From DASQMT01 sp963827335 (GTDB lineage Bacteria > Actinomycetota > Thermoleophilia > Solirubrobacterales > Solirubrobacteraceae), in contig CAWHAP010000014.1 of NCBI GenBank assembly GCA_963827335.1, positions 62,001 to 126,000 of the forward strand: DNA of 64,000 nt, in the 5' to 3' direction. Both the position numbers and the translations under genes were made by a program. The notes below the pieces were generated by a model that saw only the letters and a program-made list of their open reading frames with translations, was not told the origin of the DNA and made no database searches. Positions 24,824 through 32,162 of the stretch are shown one piece after another. Every line of letters begins with the position of its first letter. Within the stretch, counting starts at the first letter, position 1.

Positions 24824-24827
24824 GTCC

Positions 24828-25037
24828 CTAGCCCTGCTGGGCGCCGCCGAGCTGGGCGCGGAAGGAGGCGATCTCGGAGACCGCGGCGGCCGTGTAGGCG
24901 GCCTCGGCGATCCGCATCTCCTCCTGGAGGTCTGCTTGGTATGCGGGATGGTCCATGAGTCCCACCGCATGAGCAGCAGCGAGCTCCTCACGGAGGTCGG
25001 CGAGGTGGGTGCGGGCGAGCTGGAGGGCGTCGGACAT
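24828..25037 (-). CDS. Small helical hypothetical protein
   Basis: A 69-residue protein made almost entirely of amphipathic helix (LQLARTHLADLREELAAAHAVGL, then LQEEMRIAEAAYTAAAVSEIASFRAQL), so a coiled-coil or helical hairpin is likely. It has no signal or membrane segment. ATG 25037 has GGAG 8-9 nt upstream, better than an upstream in-frame start at 25115. It ends 4 bp from the convergent protease gene. Function unknown. Confidence 0.65.
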   Translation of the reverse strand: MSDALQLARTHLADLREELAAAHAVGLMDHPAYQADLQEEMRIAEAAYTAAAVSEIASFRAQLGGAQQG

Positions 25038-25188
25038 GTGGGGACTCCGGTGCGGTGGGGAGGTGACGGTGGCCACTGTGCCACCCGATACCTGCTCGGA
25101 CGATGAAGGCAGCATCAGAATTCCCTAAGGGGGAACCCGCGCCGCGGGGTGCGGCCAGCCCTACGGGAGCCGCGTGTTACCTACGCGG
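25038..25188. other. Short intergenic region with small inverted repeats
   Basis: It holds GGTGGC-cactgt-GCCACC (25068-25085) upstream of the 69-residue gene. TTCCC and GGGAA copies flank a CTAAG core near 25110-25130. No ORF with plausible coding character was seen. The region probably carries the promoter of the minus-strand 69-residue gene. Confidence 0.35.
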
Positions 25189-25190
25189 CT
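25168..25190 (-). terminator. Terminator-like hairpin at the end of the lipoprotein gene
   Basis: AGCCGCGT (25168-25175) and ACGCGGCT (25183-25190) are perfect complements with a 7-nt loop. The stem overlaps the TAG stop (25191-25189) of the minus-strand lipoprotein gene, consistent with termination of that transcript. Confidence 0.5.
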
Positions 25191-25602
25191 AGGGGAGGAG
25201 GAGATCGTTCTGCGCCGAGGGCCGCTTCGCGCCGACGCGCACCGCCGCGGGCCGGACGTCGCCCGCGGACGCGCTGACCTCGTACTCGCCCTCGGTCACG
25301 TCGACCTCGAGCGTCGTCGTGCCGGCCGGCTCGATCGGCGCGCTGGTCTGGGTCGTGCCCGCCTCGCCGCCGCCGGTCTCGAACGTCAGCTCCTGCTCGG
25401 CGCCGGTCTGGTTGGACACGATCAGGCGGATCGGCCCCGCCCCGAAGCGGCGCGGGGAGACGCGCACGCCCTCGTCGAGGATCGCGGCCGTGACGTCGAT
25501 CGTCGCCGCCGGCCGCTCGCGGTTGGCGTGGTCCTCCTCCTCGCCGCAGGATGCCGCCGCGAGCGCGCCCGCGAGCACCAGTGCACAGCCGAGGGAGCGC
25601 AT
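25189..25602 (-). CDS. Small lipoprotein with a predicted beta-sandwich
   Basis: A 137-residue predicted lipoprotein. Signal MRSLGCALVLAGALAAASC ends in the lipobox AASC. The mature part is beta-rich (IRLIVSNQTGAEQELTFET, GTTTLEVDVTEGEYEVSAS), resembling cupredoxin or immunoglobulin-like folds of small extracytoplasmic proteins, but without a clear Cys-His-Met copper set. Function unknown. ATG 25602 is the only start that precedes the signal peptide. Confidence 0.75.
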   Translation of the reverse strand: MRSLGCALVLAGALAAASCGEEEDHANRERPAATIDVTAAILDEGVRVSPRRFGAGPIRLIVSNQTGAEQELTFETGGGEAGTTQTSAPIEPAGTTTLEVDVTEGEYEVSASAGDVRPAAVRVGAKRPSAQNDLLLP

Positions 25603-25708
25603 CGCGGCGAAGCGTATACCCGCTCAGCCGCGCTGCGCCGCGGTTCCCCGCCGGCCCGCGCAACGCCCCCTGCGTGCCGTCCGGTGCGAGGCGTATCACC
25701 CGGCGCCC

Positions 25709-27409
25709 ATGTCCGTGCTCCTCGCCTCCGAGAACCTCCTGCGCGCGCCGCTCGCGACAGCCGAGTTCGTCGCCGTGGACACGGAGACGAACGGGCTGGC
25801 GCGCGAGCGCTGCGAGCTGACCGAGGTCGGCGCCGTGCTCGTCGGCGGCGGCGAGCTGCACGACCGCTGGTCCTCGCTCGTCGGCGTCTCGGCGCCGCTC
25901 TCGCGCGGGATCCAGCGCTTCACCGGGATCTCGCAGGCGATGGTCGACGCGGCCCCGCCGCCCGAGGCCGTGCTGCCCGAGCTCGGCCGCATGCTGCGCG
26001 GCCGGGTGCTCGTCGCGCACAACGCGCGCTTCGACCTCGGCGTGCTGCGCGGCGCGTTCGCGCGCGCCGCGCTGGACTGGCCCGAGCCGCCCCTCCTGTG
26101 CACGGTCGCGATGGCGCGCCGGCTGGCCCCGCTCCAGCGCCGCCGCGGGCTCGCCGCGCTGGCCGACGCGCTCGGCATCGAGGTCGGCGTCACGCACCGC
26201 GCGCTGCCGGACGCCGAGACGTGCGCGCGCGTGTTCTGCGCGCTGTTCGGCCGCCTCAGCGCCCACGCCGCGACGATCGGCGAGGCGGTCGCGCTGCTCC
26301 GCTCGGCGCGCCGCAGCGACGGCGGGCGGCGGCCCCGGGCGGGCGCGCGGCGGCGGCCGCCCTCCGAGCGCCCGGACTTCTCCGCGCTCCCGCGCGACCC
26401 GGGCGTGTACGTGTTCCGCGACGCCGACGGGCAGCCGCTCTACGTCGGCAAGTCGGTCTGCCTGCGCACGCGGGCGCGCGCGCACTTCACGACCCCGGCC
26501 GAGTGGACCGGCCAGGCCGAGCACGTCGACTACCAGGCGACGCGCTCGGAGCTCGGGGCGCTGCTGCTGGAGGACCGGCTGATCAAGACGCTGCGCCCGC
26601 CCGGCAACACCCGCGGCAAGCGCACCGCCGACGGCTACGTCTACCTGCGCTGCCGGCTCGACATCCCGTTCCCGATCCTCGAGGTCGCGCTCGAGCCGGC
26701 CGCGGGCCACGCCGTCACCGTCGGCCCGGTGCGCGGGCGCGCCGCGGCGTCGGAGCTGGTCGAGCAGCTCAACTCGCTCTTCGGCCTGCGCCACTGCGGC
26801 CGGCGCATGCCGCGCCGCGAGCACCCGAGCGCCTACGGGCAGATGGGCCGCTGCCTCTCGCCCTGCCTCGGCGACCTCGACCCGAACCTCTACCGCGAGC
26901 GCCTCGACCGGGCGCTGCGGCTCTTCGTCGACTCCCGCGACGGGGGCGGCGCGCTGCTCGCCCACATCGACGGCCAGATCCGCGCCGCCGCCGCCGAGCG
27001 CAACTACGAGCGCGCGGCGTGGCTGCGGCGGCGGCGCGAGCGGCTCGAGGCGCTCGTGCGCCGGCTCGGCGGGCTGCTGCGGGCGACGCACGCCGGGGCG
27101 CGCCTCGTGCTGGCGCCCCACCCCGAGCGCGGCGCCCACGACGCGTTCTGGCTCGCCGGCGGGCGCGTGGTCGACTGGGGCGCGCTGCCCGGCGACCCGC
27201 AGGAGCTGGCCGCGCGCACCGCCGCGGCGCTGCGCGCGGTGCCGCGCCGGGAGCTCGGCGGCTGGCTGCCGGCGGAGGAGCTGGCGGAGATCCGGCTCGT
27301 CGGCGCCTGGATCGCGGCGCACGACCCGCCGTGGCTCGAGCTCGACGCGGGCGTGCTCGAGGACGGGCGACTCGCGCGCTGGGTCCGCACCGTAGAGTCC
27401 CGGGAGTGA
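25709..27409 (+). CDS. DEDDh 3'-5' exonuclease fused to a UvrC-like GIY-YIG nuclease
   Basis: A 566-residue two-domain nuclease. The N-terminal part is a DnaQ-type exonuclease with D24/E26 in VAVDTETNGL, the ExoII motif HNARFDLGVL and the ExoIII motif THRALPDAE. From about residue 225 comes a GIY-YIG domain (GVYVFRDADGQPLYVGKSVCLRTRARAHF) with the UvrC-like continuation ALLLEDRLIKTLRPPGN, the C...C knuckle MGRCLSPCLG and a UVR-like helical segment. This resembles Cho/UvrC fused to DNA polymerase III epsilon, a layout known in actinobacteria, and implies incision plus resection in DNA repair. ATG 25709 follows TATCAC by 9 nt (leaderless). Its stop overlaps the VOC gene start. Confidence 0.88.
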   Translation: MSVLLASENLLRAPLATAEFVAVDTETNGLARERCELTEVGAVLVGGGELHDRWSSLVGVSAPLSRGIQRFTGISQAMVDAAPPPEAVLPELGRMLRGRVLVAHNARFDLGVLRGAFARAALDWPEPPLLCTVAMARRLAPLQRRRGLAALADALGIEVGVTHRALPDAETCARVFCALFGRLSAHAATIGEAVALLRSARRSDGGRRPRAGARRRPPSERPDFSALPRDPGVYVFRDADGQPLYVGKSVCLRTRARAHFTTPAEWTGQAEHVDYQATRSELGALLLEDRLIKTLRPPGNTRGKRTADGYVYLRCRLDIPFPILEVALEPAAGHAVTVGPVRGRAAASELVEQLNSLFGLRHCGRRMPRREHPSAYGQMGRCLSPCLGDLDPNLYRERLDRALRLFVDSRDGGGALLAHIDGQIRAAAAERNYERAAWLRRRRERLEALVRRLGGLLRATHAGARLVLAPHPERGAHDAFWLAGGRVVDWGALPGDPQELAARTAAALRAVPRRELGGWLPAEELAEIRLVGAWIAAHDPPWLELDAGVLEDGRLARWVRTVESRE

Positions 27410-27774
27410 TCGCGGGCATCCATCACGTGCAGGTCGCGGCGCCCCCGGGCTGCGAGGAGGAGGCTCGCCGGTTCTTCACCGGCGTCCTCGGGCTCGAGGA
27501 GGTCCCGAAGCCCGATCCGCTCGCCGCGCGCGGCGGCGCGTGGTTCGAGGTCGGCGCGGGCGTGCAGCTGCACGTCGGCGTCGCCGCGGACTTCGCTCCC
27601 GCCACGAAGGCCCATCCGGCGTTCAGGGTCGACGGCGCCGAGCGCCTGTCCGCGCTCGCGGCGCGCCTCGGCGGCGCCGGGATCGAGGTGCTCTGGGACC
27701 AGGCGGCGCCCGGCGAGTCGCGCTTCTACGCGACCGACCCGTGGGGCAACCGGCTGGAGTTCATCACCGGCTGA
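27406..27774 (+). CDS. VOC-family (glyoxalase-fold) protein
   Basis: A 122-residue metalloenzyme-like protein with paired beta-alpha-beta-beta-beta modules: IHHVQVAAPPGCEEEARRFF with a metal His, LHVGVA, and the terminal FYATDPWGNRLEF with a Glu ligand. Members are dioxygenases, lyases or resistance proteins; the specific role is unknown. GTG 27406 overlaps the nuclease stop (GTGA), so it is cotranslated with the repair nuclease although the link is not obvious. Confidence 0.85.
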   Translation: MIAGIHHVQVAAPPGCEEEARRFFTGVLGLEEVPKPDPLAARGGAWFEVGAGVQLHVGVAADFAPATKAHPAFRVDGAERLSALAARLGGAGIEVLWDQAAPGESRFYATDPWGNRLEFITG

Positions 27775-28270
27775 AGCGCTGGTCGCGCGGGCGCGCCCCG
27801 CGGTAGGCCATCACGTTGAGCATCCCGAGCGGCGCGCGCTCGCGCGGCGCCGGCGGCTCGCCGTGCATGACCGGCTTGACCATGCTCACGGCGACGACGT
27901 GCGTCACCGGCAGATCGGTCAGCGCGCCGATCCGGTACGGGACGTCCCAGCGCAGCCAGCGCGAGGTCTGGCCGGGCAGCGTCGACACGATGACCTCGTC
28001 GAAGCGGCCGGGCTGCCAGGTCTCGGCCACGGCCTGGACGGGGTCGGCGTCGCCGATCACGCCCTCGGCCTCCAGCCCGGCGTCGTGCCAGCGGGCGAGC
28101 GCCTCCTCGAGCTGGGACTGCATCGCCGAGGCCGGCTCTGGGCCCGACGCGGGCATCAGGAGCGTGAAGTCCGTCGGCACCGAACCCCTGCGGGCGCGCT
28201 CGGTCAGGGCGGCCAGCAGGTCGTCCGAGGCGGCGGTGACGGTGGCGACGACGAGCACGTGCGCGGCCAT
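27764..28270 (-). CDS. Hypothetical UspA-like protein
   Basis: A 168-residue soluble protein. The start (HVLVVATVTAASDDLLAAL), a central DADPVQAVAETW segment and FDEVIVSTLPGQTSRWLRWDVPYRI suggest a universal-stress-protein-like alpha/beta fold, but the ATP-binding G-2x-G-9x-G(S/T) element is not clear. Function unknown. ATG 28270 has AGGGAGG four bases upstream. It overlaps the convergent VOC gene by 11 bp. Repeat copy B lies immediately upstream and could affect its promoter. Confidence 0.7.
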   Translation of the reverse strand: MAAHVLVVATVTAASDDLLAALTERARRGSVPTDFTLLMPASGPEPASAMQSQLEEALARWHDAGLEAEGVIGDADPVQAVAETWQPGRFDEVIVSTLPGQTSRWLRWDVPYRIGALTDLPVTHVVAVSMVKPVMHGEPPAPRERAPLGMLNVMAYRGARPRDQRFSR

Positions 28271-28337
28271 GGGGCCTCCCTCTGAGGTGACCCCACGGAG
28301 CTTACGCCGCGCGCGTCGGCGGCGCGATCGGCGCCGT

Positions 28338-28749
28338 GGTGACGGCGCTGTCGGCGTGGCGGTGCGGGATGCCCTGGACACCAGGCATCGAGGGAAGGGG
28401 TCGGGGGAAGTGGCGCTCCCTCGGCCCGCGAACGTCGAGGTTGCGCCCGTGCAGCGCATGGGCTCGACGTTTGCCACCTATGCGGCAGCAAACGTCGAGC
28501 GCGAGCCGGCGCAGCGCGGGCGCTCGACGTTGTACGCGTACATATGGCAGCAAAACGTCGCGTTGCCGCGCGCGTCCGGACGGCTTGCGACGTTTTGCGG
28601 GCTATAGCCGCAAACGTCGCACGGCCTCGCCTGCCCGCGCCCAATGTGACGCTCTGCAGGTCCGGAGGAGCGCCGCTGCCTGGACCCGCTCCCCTCAATG
28701 CCCGGTGTCCGCAGGCATCCCGCGCTGCGACCGCGAGAGCGCCGTCACC
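28338..28749. repeat. Dispersed repeat, copy B: array of AACGTC hairpins with period about 60 bp
   Basis: The outer inverted repeat GGTGACGGCGCT (28338-28349)/AGCGCCGTCACC (28738-28749) encloses inner arms (GGCATCGAGGG near 28384; CCCCTCAATGCC near 28691). The interior holds AACGTC at 28431, 28491, 28554 and 28613. Three hairpins are visible: AACGTCGAG/CTCGACGTT (28431-28471), AACGTCGAGCGC/GCGCTCGACGTT (28491-28531) and AAAACGTCGC/GCGACGTTTT (28552-28596). Linkers carry CTATG, ATATGG and CTATAG and are themselves palindromic. It occupies the 489-bp gap 28271-28759. Confidence 0.8.
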
Positions 28750-28759
28750 TGAACGCTGA

Positions 28760-29722
28760 TCAGGACGCGGCGAACGGCAGATCGACCACCGTCGCCCGCA
28801 CGTCGCCGTCGCCGACGGCGACCACGTCGCCGGGGGCGGCCTCGCGACGCACCAGCGCGAGCGCGATGGGCCCGTGCACGGGGGAGGCGACGACGGTGCC
28901 GAGCCGCCCGACCTCGCGCTCGCCGAGCACGAGCGCGTCGCCCCGCGCCGCCGCGCCCGTGAGGCGCAGGCCGCGCAGGTGGCGGTTCGGCTTGCCGCGG
29001 AAGTAGAGCCGCGCGACGGTCTCCTGGCCGACGTAGCAGCCCTTCTCGAACGACACCGCGCGGGCGTTGAGCCCCGCCTCCTGCGGGATCACGGTGTCGT
29101 TCAGCTCGAAGCCGTAGCGGGGGCGGCCGGTCTCGACACGCCGGACCTCGGCCGCGTCCTCGCCCGCGGGCACGGCGCCCGCGGCCATCAGCGCGGCGGC
29201 GACGGCCTCGGCGTCGGCGGCCTCGCACAGCACGTCCACGCCCAGGTCGGTCGCGATCAGCCGCACCTCGGCGCCCGCGATCCGCGCGCTTCGGTGGGCG
29301 TGCTCGGTCGCGGGCAGGTCCTCGGCGCCCGCCACGCGGCGGGCGTGCGGCCCGATCAGCGAGAGCAGGCCGGACTCGAGCGTGCGCTTGTGCAGCTCGA
29401 CCTCGCGTCCGAGCTTGAAGCGCCGGATCATGTTGAACAGCTCCTGCAGGGTGGCGCGCTCGCAGTCGAGCAGCAGGCCGGCGGCACCGGCGTCCAGGAC
29501 CCGCAGGTCGCCGAGCATCTTGCCCTTGTGCGTGAGGAAGGCGGCGTAGCAGCCGGTGCCGGGCTCGAGCCCCTCGATGTCGTTCGTGACCTGCCCGTGG
29601 AGGAACTCCTTCGCCTCCGCGCCGGTCAGCGCGAGCTTGCCGCGCTCGGAGCGGTCGACCACCGCGCAGGCCTCCGTCATCGCCCGGTGCGCGTCGGTGC
29701 TCGTGTCGGCCAGGGTCACCAT
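28760..29722 (-). CDS. ygfZ: YgfZ/GcvT-fold folate-binding protein
   Basis: A 320-residue tetrahydrofolate-binding protein of the YgfZ (IBA57) family, which supports iron-sulfur cluster enzymes. The diagnostic motif KGCYVGQE is present near residue 236, and the N-terminus (KLALTGAEAKEFLHGQVTND) matches the family. ATG 29722 lies within the end of the upstream 78-codon gene (7-bp overlap), so the two are coupled. The 3' end abuts repeat copy B. Confidence 0.9.
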   Translation of the reverse strand: MVTLADTSTDAHRAMTEACAVVDRSERGKLALTGAEAKEFLHGQVTNDIEGLEPGTGCYAAFLTHKGKMLGDLRVLDAGAAGLLLDCERATLQELFNMIRRFKLGREVELHKRTLESGLLSLIGPHARRVAGAEDLPATEHAHRSARIAGAEVRLIATDLGVDVLCEAADAEAVAAALMAAGAVPAGEDAAEVRRVETGRPRYGFELNDTVIPQEAGLNARAVSFEKGCYVGQETVARLYFRGKPNRHLRGLRLTGAAARGDALVLGEREVGRLGTVVASPVHGPIALALVRREAAPGDVVAVGDGDVRATVVDLPFAAS

Positions 29723-29952
29723 GCCTGCTCATCGTAGAACCGGTGCGTGCGGATCAGCCGCCGCTCGACCTCCCGCTGCAGCTCCTCGAGCACGACCATC
29801 GAGGGCACGCCGGCCTCGATCGCGCCCCGCACCACGGCGCACTCGGCCGCGCCGTCGAGCCGCTCGAGCAGGTCCATGAGGCCGTCGAGCCCCAGGCCGC
29901 GAGCGGGGGCGAGCGGGTCGTCGGGGTCGGATGGGGGCGGCGGGTCGGCCAT
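29716..29952 (-). CDS. Small acidic hypothetical protein upstream of ygfZ
   Basis: A 78-residue protein. A proline/aspartate-rich start (PPPPSDPDDPLAPA) is followed by a helical section (LDGLMDLLERLDGAAECAVVRGAIEAGV...LEELQREVERRLIRTHRFYDEQAW). Function unknown. The start is uncertain: ATG 29952, or ATG 29979 giving 87 residues; neither has an ideally spaced ribosome site (AGGAG lies 14 nt before 29952). It overlaps the ygfZ start by 7 bp. Confidence 0.65.
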   Translation of the reverse strand: MADPPPPSDPDDPLAPARGLGLDGLMDLLERLDGAAECAVVRGAIEAGVPSMVVLEELQREVERRLIRTHRFYDEQAW

Positions 29953-30033
29953 GACCGTCAGCGGGTCTCCTCGTGACATCCCGCTCGCGAGACCGATTGC
30001 CGGCGCCGACAGGCGAGGACGCAGACCCGCAGG

Positions 30034-30097
30034 AATCCCTCCGGGATTTCAAGTGGTCGAGGACAAAGCATGTCGGTGATCGGCAATCGTCGATTGC
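30034..30097. promoter_or_regulatory. Palindromes in the divergent gap 29980-30141
   Basis: Two dyads lie between divergent genes: AATCCC-tcc-GGGATT (30034-30048) and a perfect GCAATCG-t-CGATTGC (30083-30097). A -10-like TAGATT at 30124-30129 precedes the plus-strand gene. The second dyad has the size of an operator half-site pair; no regulator is encoded next to it apart from the degenerate receiver-like protein at 30501. Confidence 0.4.
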
Positions 30098-30141
30098 GGG
30101 TGGGATGTTGCGAGGGGGCCCGCTAGATTCCACGGCACATC

Positions 30142-30501
30142 ATGCCGCTCGCGGAGACCTTCTCGGAGATCGTCGACTCGCTGCCGTCCGACTGGACGGA
30201 CCTCGAGTTCGACCTGCGCGTCGACGAGTCGCGCTACATCGACGCCGCGACGCTGCTCGTGCAGGTCAACGCGCAGCCCTACTCCCACCACGACTGGCAC
30301 TGGCGGATCCTGGTCGCGCACCAGTTCGGGCACGCGGCGGCGGCGCCCGTCACCCACGGGACGCTCAAGCTGCTCGACGACCAGGGGATCCGGGGCGAGC
30401 TCGTGCTGCGCGAGCTGCGCACGGGCCGGGTCGAGACGACCCAGATGTGGGGGCGCCCGGAGTCGGTGCGCCAGGAGTTCCGCCGCGTCCGCGCGCAGTA
30501 G
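30142..30501 (+). CDS. Hypothetical protein (119 residues)
   Basis: A soluble, acidic, mixed alpha/beta protein (LPSDWTDLEFDLRVDESRYIDAATLLVQVNAQPY, then DWHWRILVAHQFGHAAA). No motif I can name: the HQFGHA string is not an HEXXH metalloprotease site. Alternating strands in the second half (GTLKLLDDQGIRGELVLRELRTGRVE) suggest a small beta domain. Its stop TAG overlaps the GTG start of the next gene, so the two form a unit. Confidence 0.75.
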   Translation: MPLAETFSEIVDSLPSDWTDLEFDLRVDESRYIDAATLLVQVNAQPYSHHDWHWRILVAHQFGHAAAAPVTHGTLKLLDDQGIRGELVLRELRTGRVETTQMWGRPESVRQEFRRVRAQ

Positions 30502-30836
30502 TGGCGCGCGTCCTCGCGGTCTTCGACGATCTCCTGCTCGGCTCCAACGTCCTCGGCATGCTCCGTGCCGCGGGGCACGATGCCCGGCTCGCCGGCGCCG
30601 ACGCGGCCGCGGACGACGCCGACGTCGTCATCGTCGACCTGGGGGCGGGCAGCTTCGACGGGGTCGCGCTCCGTGCGCGATTCGCGGGCGCGGCGACGAT
30701 CGGCGTCTACTCCCACGTCCACCACGACGTCAAGGTGCGCGCCGAGGCGGCGGGGTTCGACCTCGTCGTGCCGCGGTCGCGGATGGCGCGCGAGGGGCCG
30801 GAGCTGGTGGCGCGGCTCGCTCCGCCGCCTGGTTGA
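30501..30836 (+). CDS. Degenerate receiver-like protein
   Basis: A 111-residue protein with a CheY-like outline: VARVLAVFDDLLLGSNVLGMLRAAGHDA (acidic loop after strand 1), DVVIVDLGAGSFDG (acceptor-like Asp), TIGVYSH (Ser where Ser/Thr is expected) and DLVVPRSRM, where the usual conserved Lys-Pro is replaced. It is therefore probably a pseudo-receiver rather than a phosphorylated response regulator. The GTG overlaps the stop of the preceding gene. Repeat copy C follows. Confidence 0.7.
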   Translation: MARVLAVFDDLLLGSNVLGMLRAAGHDARLAGADAAADDADVVIVDLGAGSFDGVALRARFAGAATIGVYSHVHHDVKVRAEAAGFDLVVPRSRMAREGPELVARLAPPPG

Positions 30837-30881
30837 CGGGCGGGCCGCCGCTGCCTGCCGTGTCGCGCGAGCGGCGGCCCC

Positions 30882-31122
30882 GGCGAACGTCAACGGCGGG
30901 CATCGAGGGGGGCGGGTTCGGTGGAGTGGCGTGCCCAACGTCGTAATCGTCCGGCGGCCAGGAGCGATTACGACGTTGAGGGTGCTATGGGACCCCAACG
31001 TCGTACGGCGCCCGGTTCGTCGAGCCGTTGTGACGTTGGGGGCAGGCCCACCCGGACTCGCCCCCCTCGATGCCCCCCGTTGACGTTCGCGGAGCGCCCG
31101 CCATCACCACAGCGGACGACCA
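30882..31122. repeat. Dispersed repeat, copy C
   Basis: Outer arms: GCGAACGTCAACGGCGGGCA from 30883 and the reverse complement ending at 31090 (GTTGACGTTCGC). The interior holds a perfect 14-bp stem CAACGTCGTAATCG (30936-30949)/CGATTACGACGTTG (30965-30978) and a second hairpin from 30993 to 31041 based on CCCCAACGTC/GACGTTGGGG. The linker GGGTGCTATGGGACCCC lies between. Period 60 bp. Right of the arm is the shared flank GCGCCCGCCATCAC followed by GCGGACGACC. It lies between convergent genes. Confidence 0.85.
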
Positions 31123-31125
31123 CCG

Positions 31126-32103
31126 CTACGGCGCGGGCGGAGGACCGGCGGCCGTGAAGTCGAACGCGCGATCGACGTCCAGCGGCTCCTTCAGGATCCC
31201 GAACTCGCGGTCCCAGGCCGCCCAGTCCCGCAGGACGTCCCGCCGCAGCTGACCGAACCCCGCCGCGCCGGCGGTGAACGCCTCGTCGACCGCGTCGAGC
31301 TCCGCGGCGAGCGCGTCCTGGTCGAGCCGCGGCTCGACCGCGGCCATCGCCGCCACGGCGCTCTCGGGGTCGCGCTGCGCCTCGCCGTACCCGCGCTGCA
31401 GCGCACGGATCGTCGCCCGGACCATCGGCTCCTCGTCCTCGAGGGTCTCGCGGGTGACGGCGAGCACGAGCTCGGGATAGCTCGGCGCGCCGTAGTCGTC
31501 CACGCGGAACTCCCGGACCGCCGGCCGCTCGCGCTGGAGCGCGACGCCCTCGACGTTCCAGAACGCGGTCGCGCCGTCGACCCGCCCCGCCAGCATCGCC
31601 TTGACGGCCTGGAAGCCGATCGTGGTCGAGCGCACCGCGTCCGGGTCGCCGCCGTCGCCGGCGACGACGGAGCGCAGCACGGCGTCGTCGGACGGCAGGC
31701 CCGTGACGCCGACGCGGCGGCCCTCGAGCTGCTTCGGGGAGCGGATGCCGGGCTGGGTCAGCACCGCGGCCAGCGGGCGCTGCACGAACGCCATGACGCC
31801 GACGATGTCGCGACCCTGCTCGCGCGCGAGGCCCAGGTCGTGGATGTCGAGGATCGCCAGGTCGGCGCGTCCCGCCTGCAGCAGCTTGAGGGCGTCGGTC
31901 GACGCCCCGGGCGCCTGGATCTCGAGCGCCACGCCCTCGGCATCGTCGAAGCCGCGCTCCGTCGCCAGGTAGAGCCCGGCGTGGACGGCGTTGGGCTGGA
32001 AGTCGAGCAGCAGCGTGGGCTCGGACCCGGGACGGTCGTTCCCCGTGGTCGAGCCGCACCCCGCCACGACGGCGGCGAGGAGCAGGAGCATCAGGGCGCG
32101 CAC
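31126..32103 (-). CDS. ABC-type substrate-binding lipoprotein, NMT1/THI5-like
   Basis: A 325-residue lipoprotein. A short signal (VRALMLLLLAAVVAGC) with lipobox VAGC precedes a periplasmic-binding-protein-2 fold: LLLDFQPNAVHAGLYLATERGFDDAEGV, DLAILDIHDLGLAREQG and GVTGLPSDDAVLRSVV are typical of NMT1/ThiY/SsuA proteins that bind pyrimidines, sulfonates or similar ligands. GTG 32103 is favoured because TAGCCT ends 7 nt upstream (leaderless). No permease or ATPase gene is adjacent, so it is an orphan binding protein or its partners are elsewhere. Confidence 0.85.
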   Translation of the reverse strand: MRALMLLLLAAVVAGCGSTTGNDRPGSEPTLLLDFQPNAVHAGLYLATERGFDDAEGVALEIQAPGASTDALKLLQAGRADLAILDIHDLGLAREQGRDIVGVMAFVQRPLAAVLTQPGIRSPKQLEGRRVGVTGLPSDDAVLRSVVAGDGGDPDAVRSTTIGFQAVKAMLAGRVDGATAFWNVEGVALQRERPAVREFRVDDYGAPSYPELVLAVTRETLEDEEPMVRATIRALQRGYGEAQRDPESAVAAMAAVEPRLDQDALAAELDAVDEAFTAGAAGFGQLRRDVLRDWAAWDREFGILKEPLDVDRAFDFTAAGPPPAP

Positions 32104-32162
32104 GCCGCGGAGGCTAGATGAGCGGGCGGGAATATCGCGCCGCCTGGGGCCGTCGGTAGGGA

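Noticed and set aside
28431..28624. Possible mini-CRISPR array, with palindromic units about every 60 bp
   Set aside because: The would-be repeats are not identical and the would-be spacers are conserved between distant copies (both loops of copy E contain CCGGATCGCCGAGCC). There are no cas genes nearby. It behaves as a hairpin repeat family instead.
30501..30836. Functional response regulator
   Set aside because: There is no output domain, no adjacent kinase, and the conserved Lys position is replaced in DLVVPRSRM.
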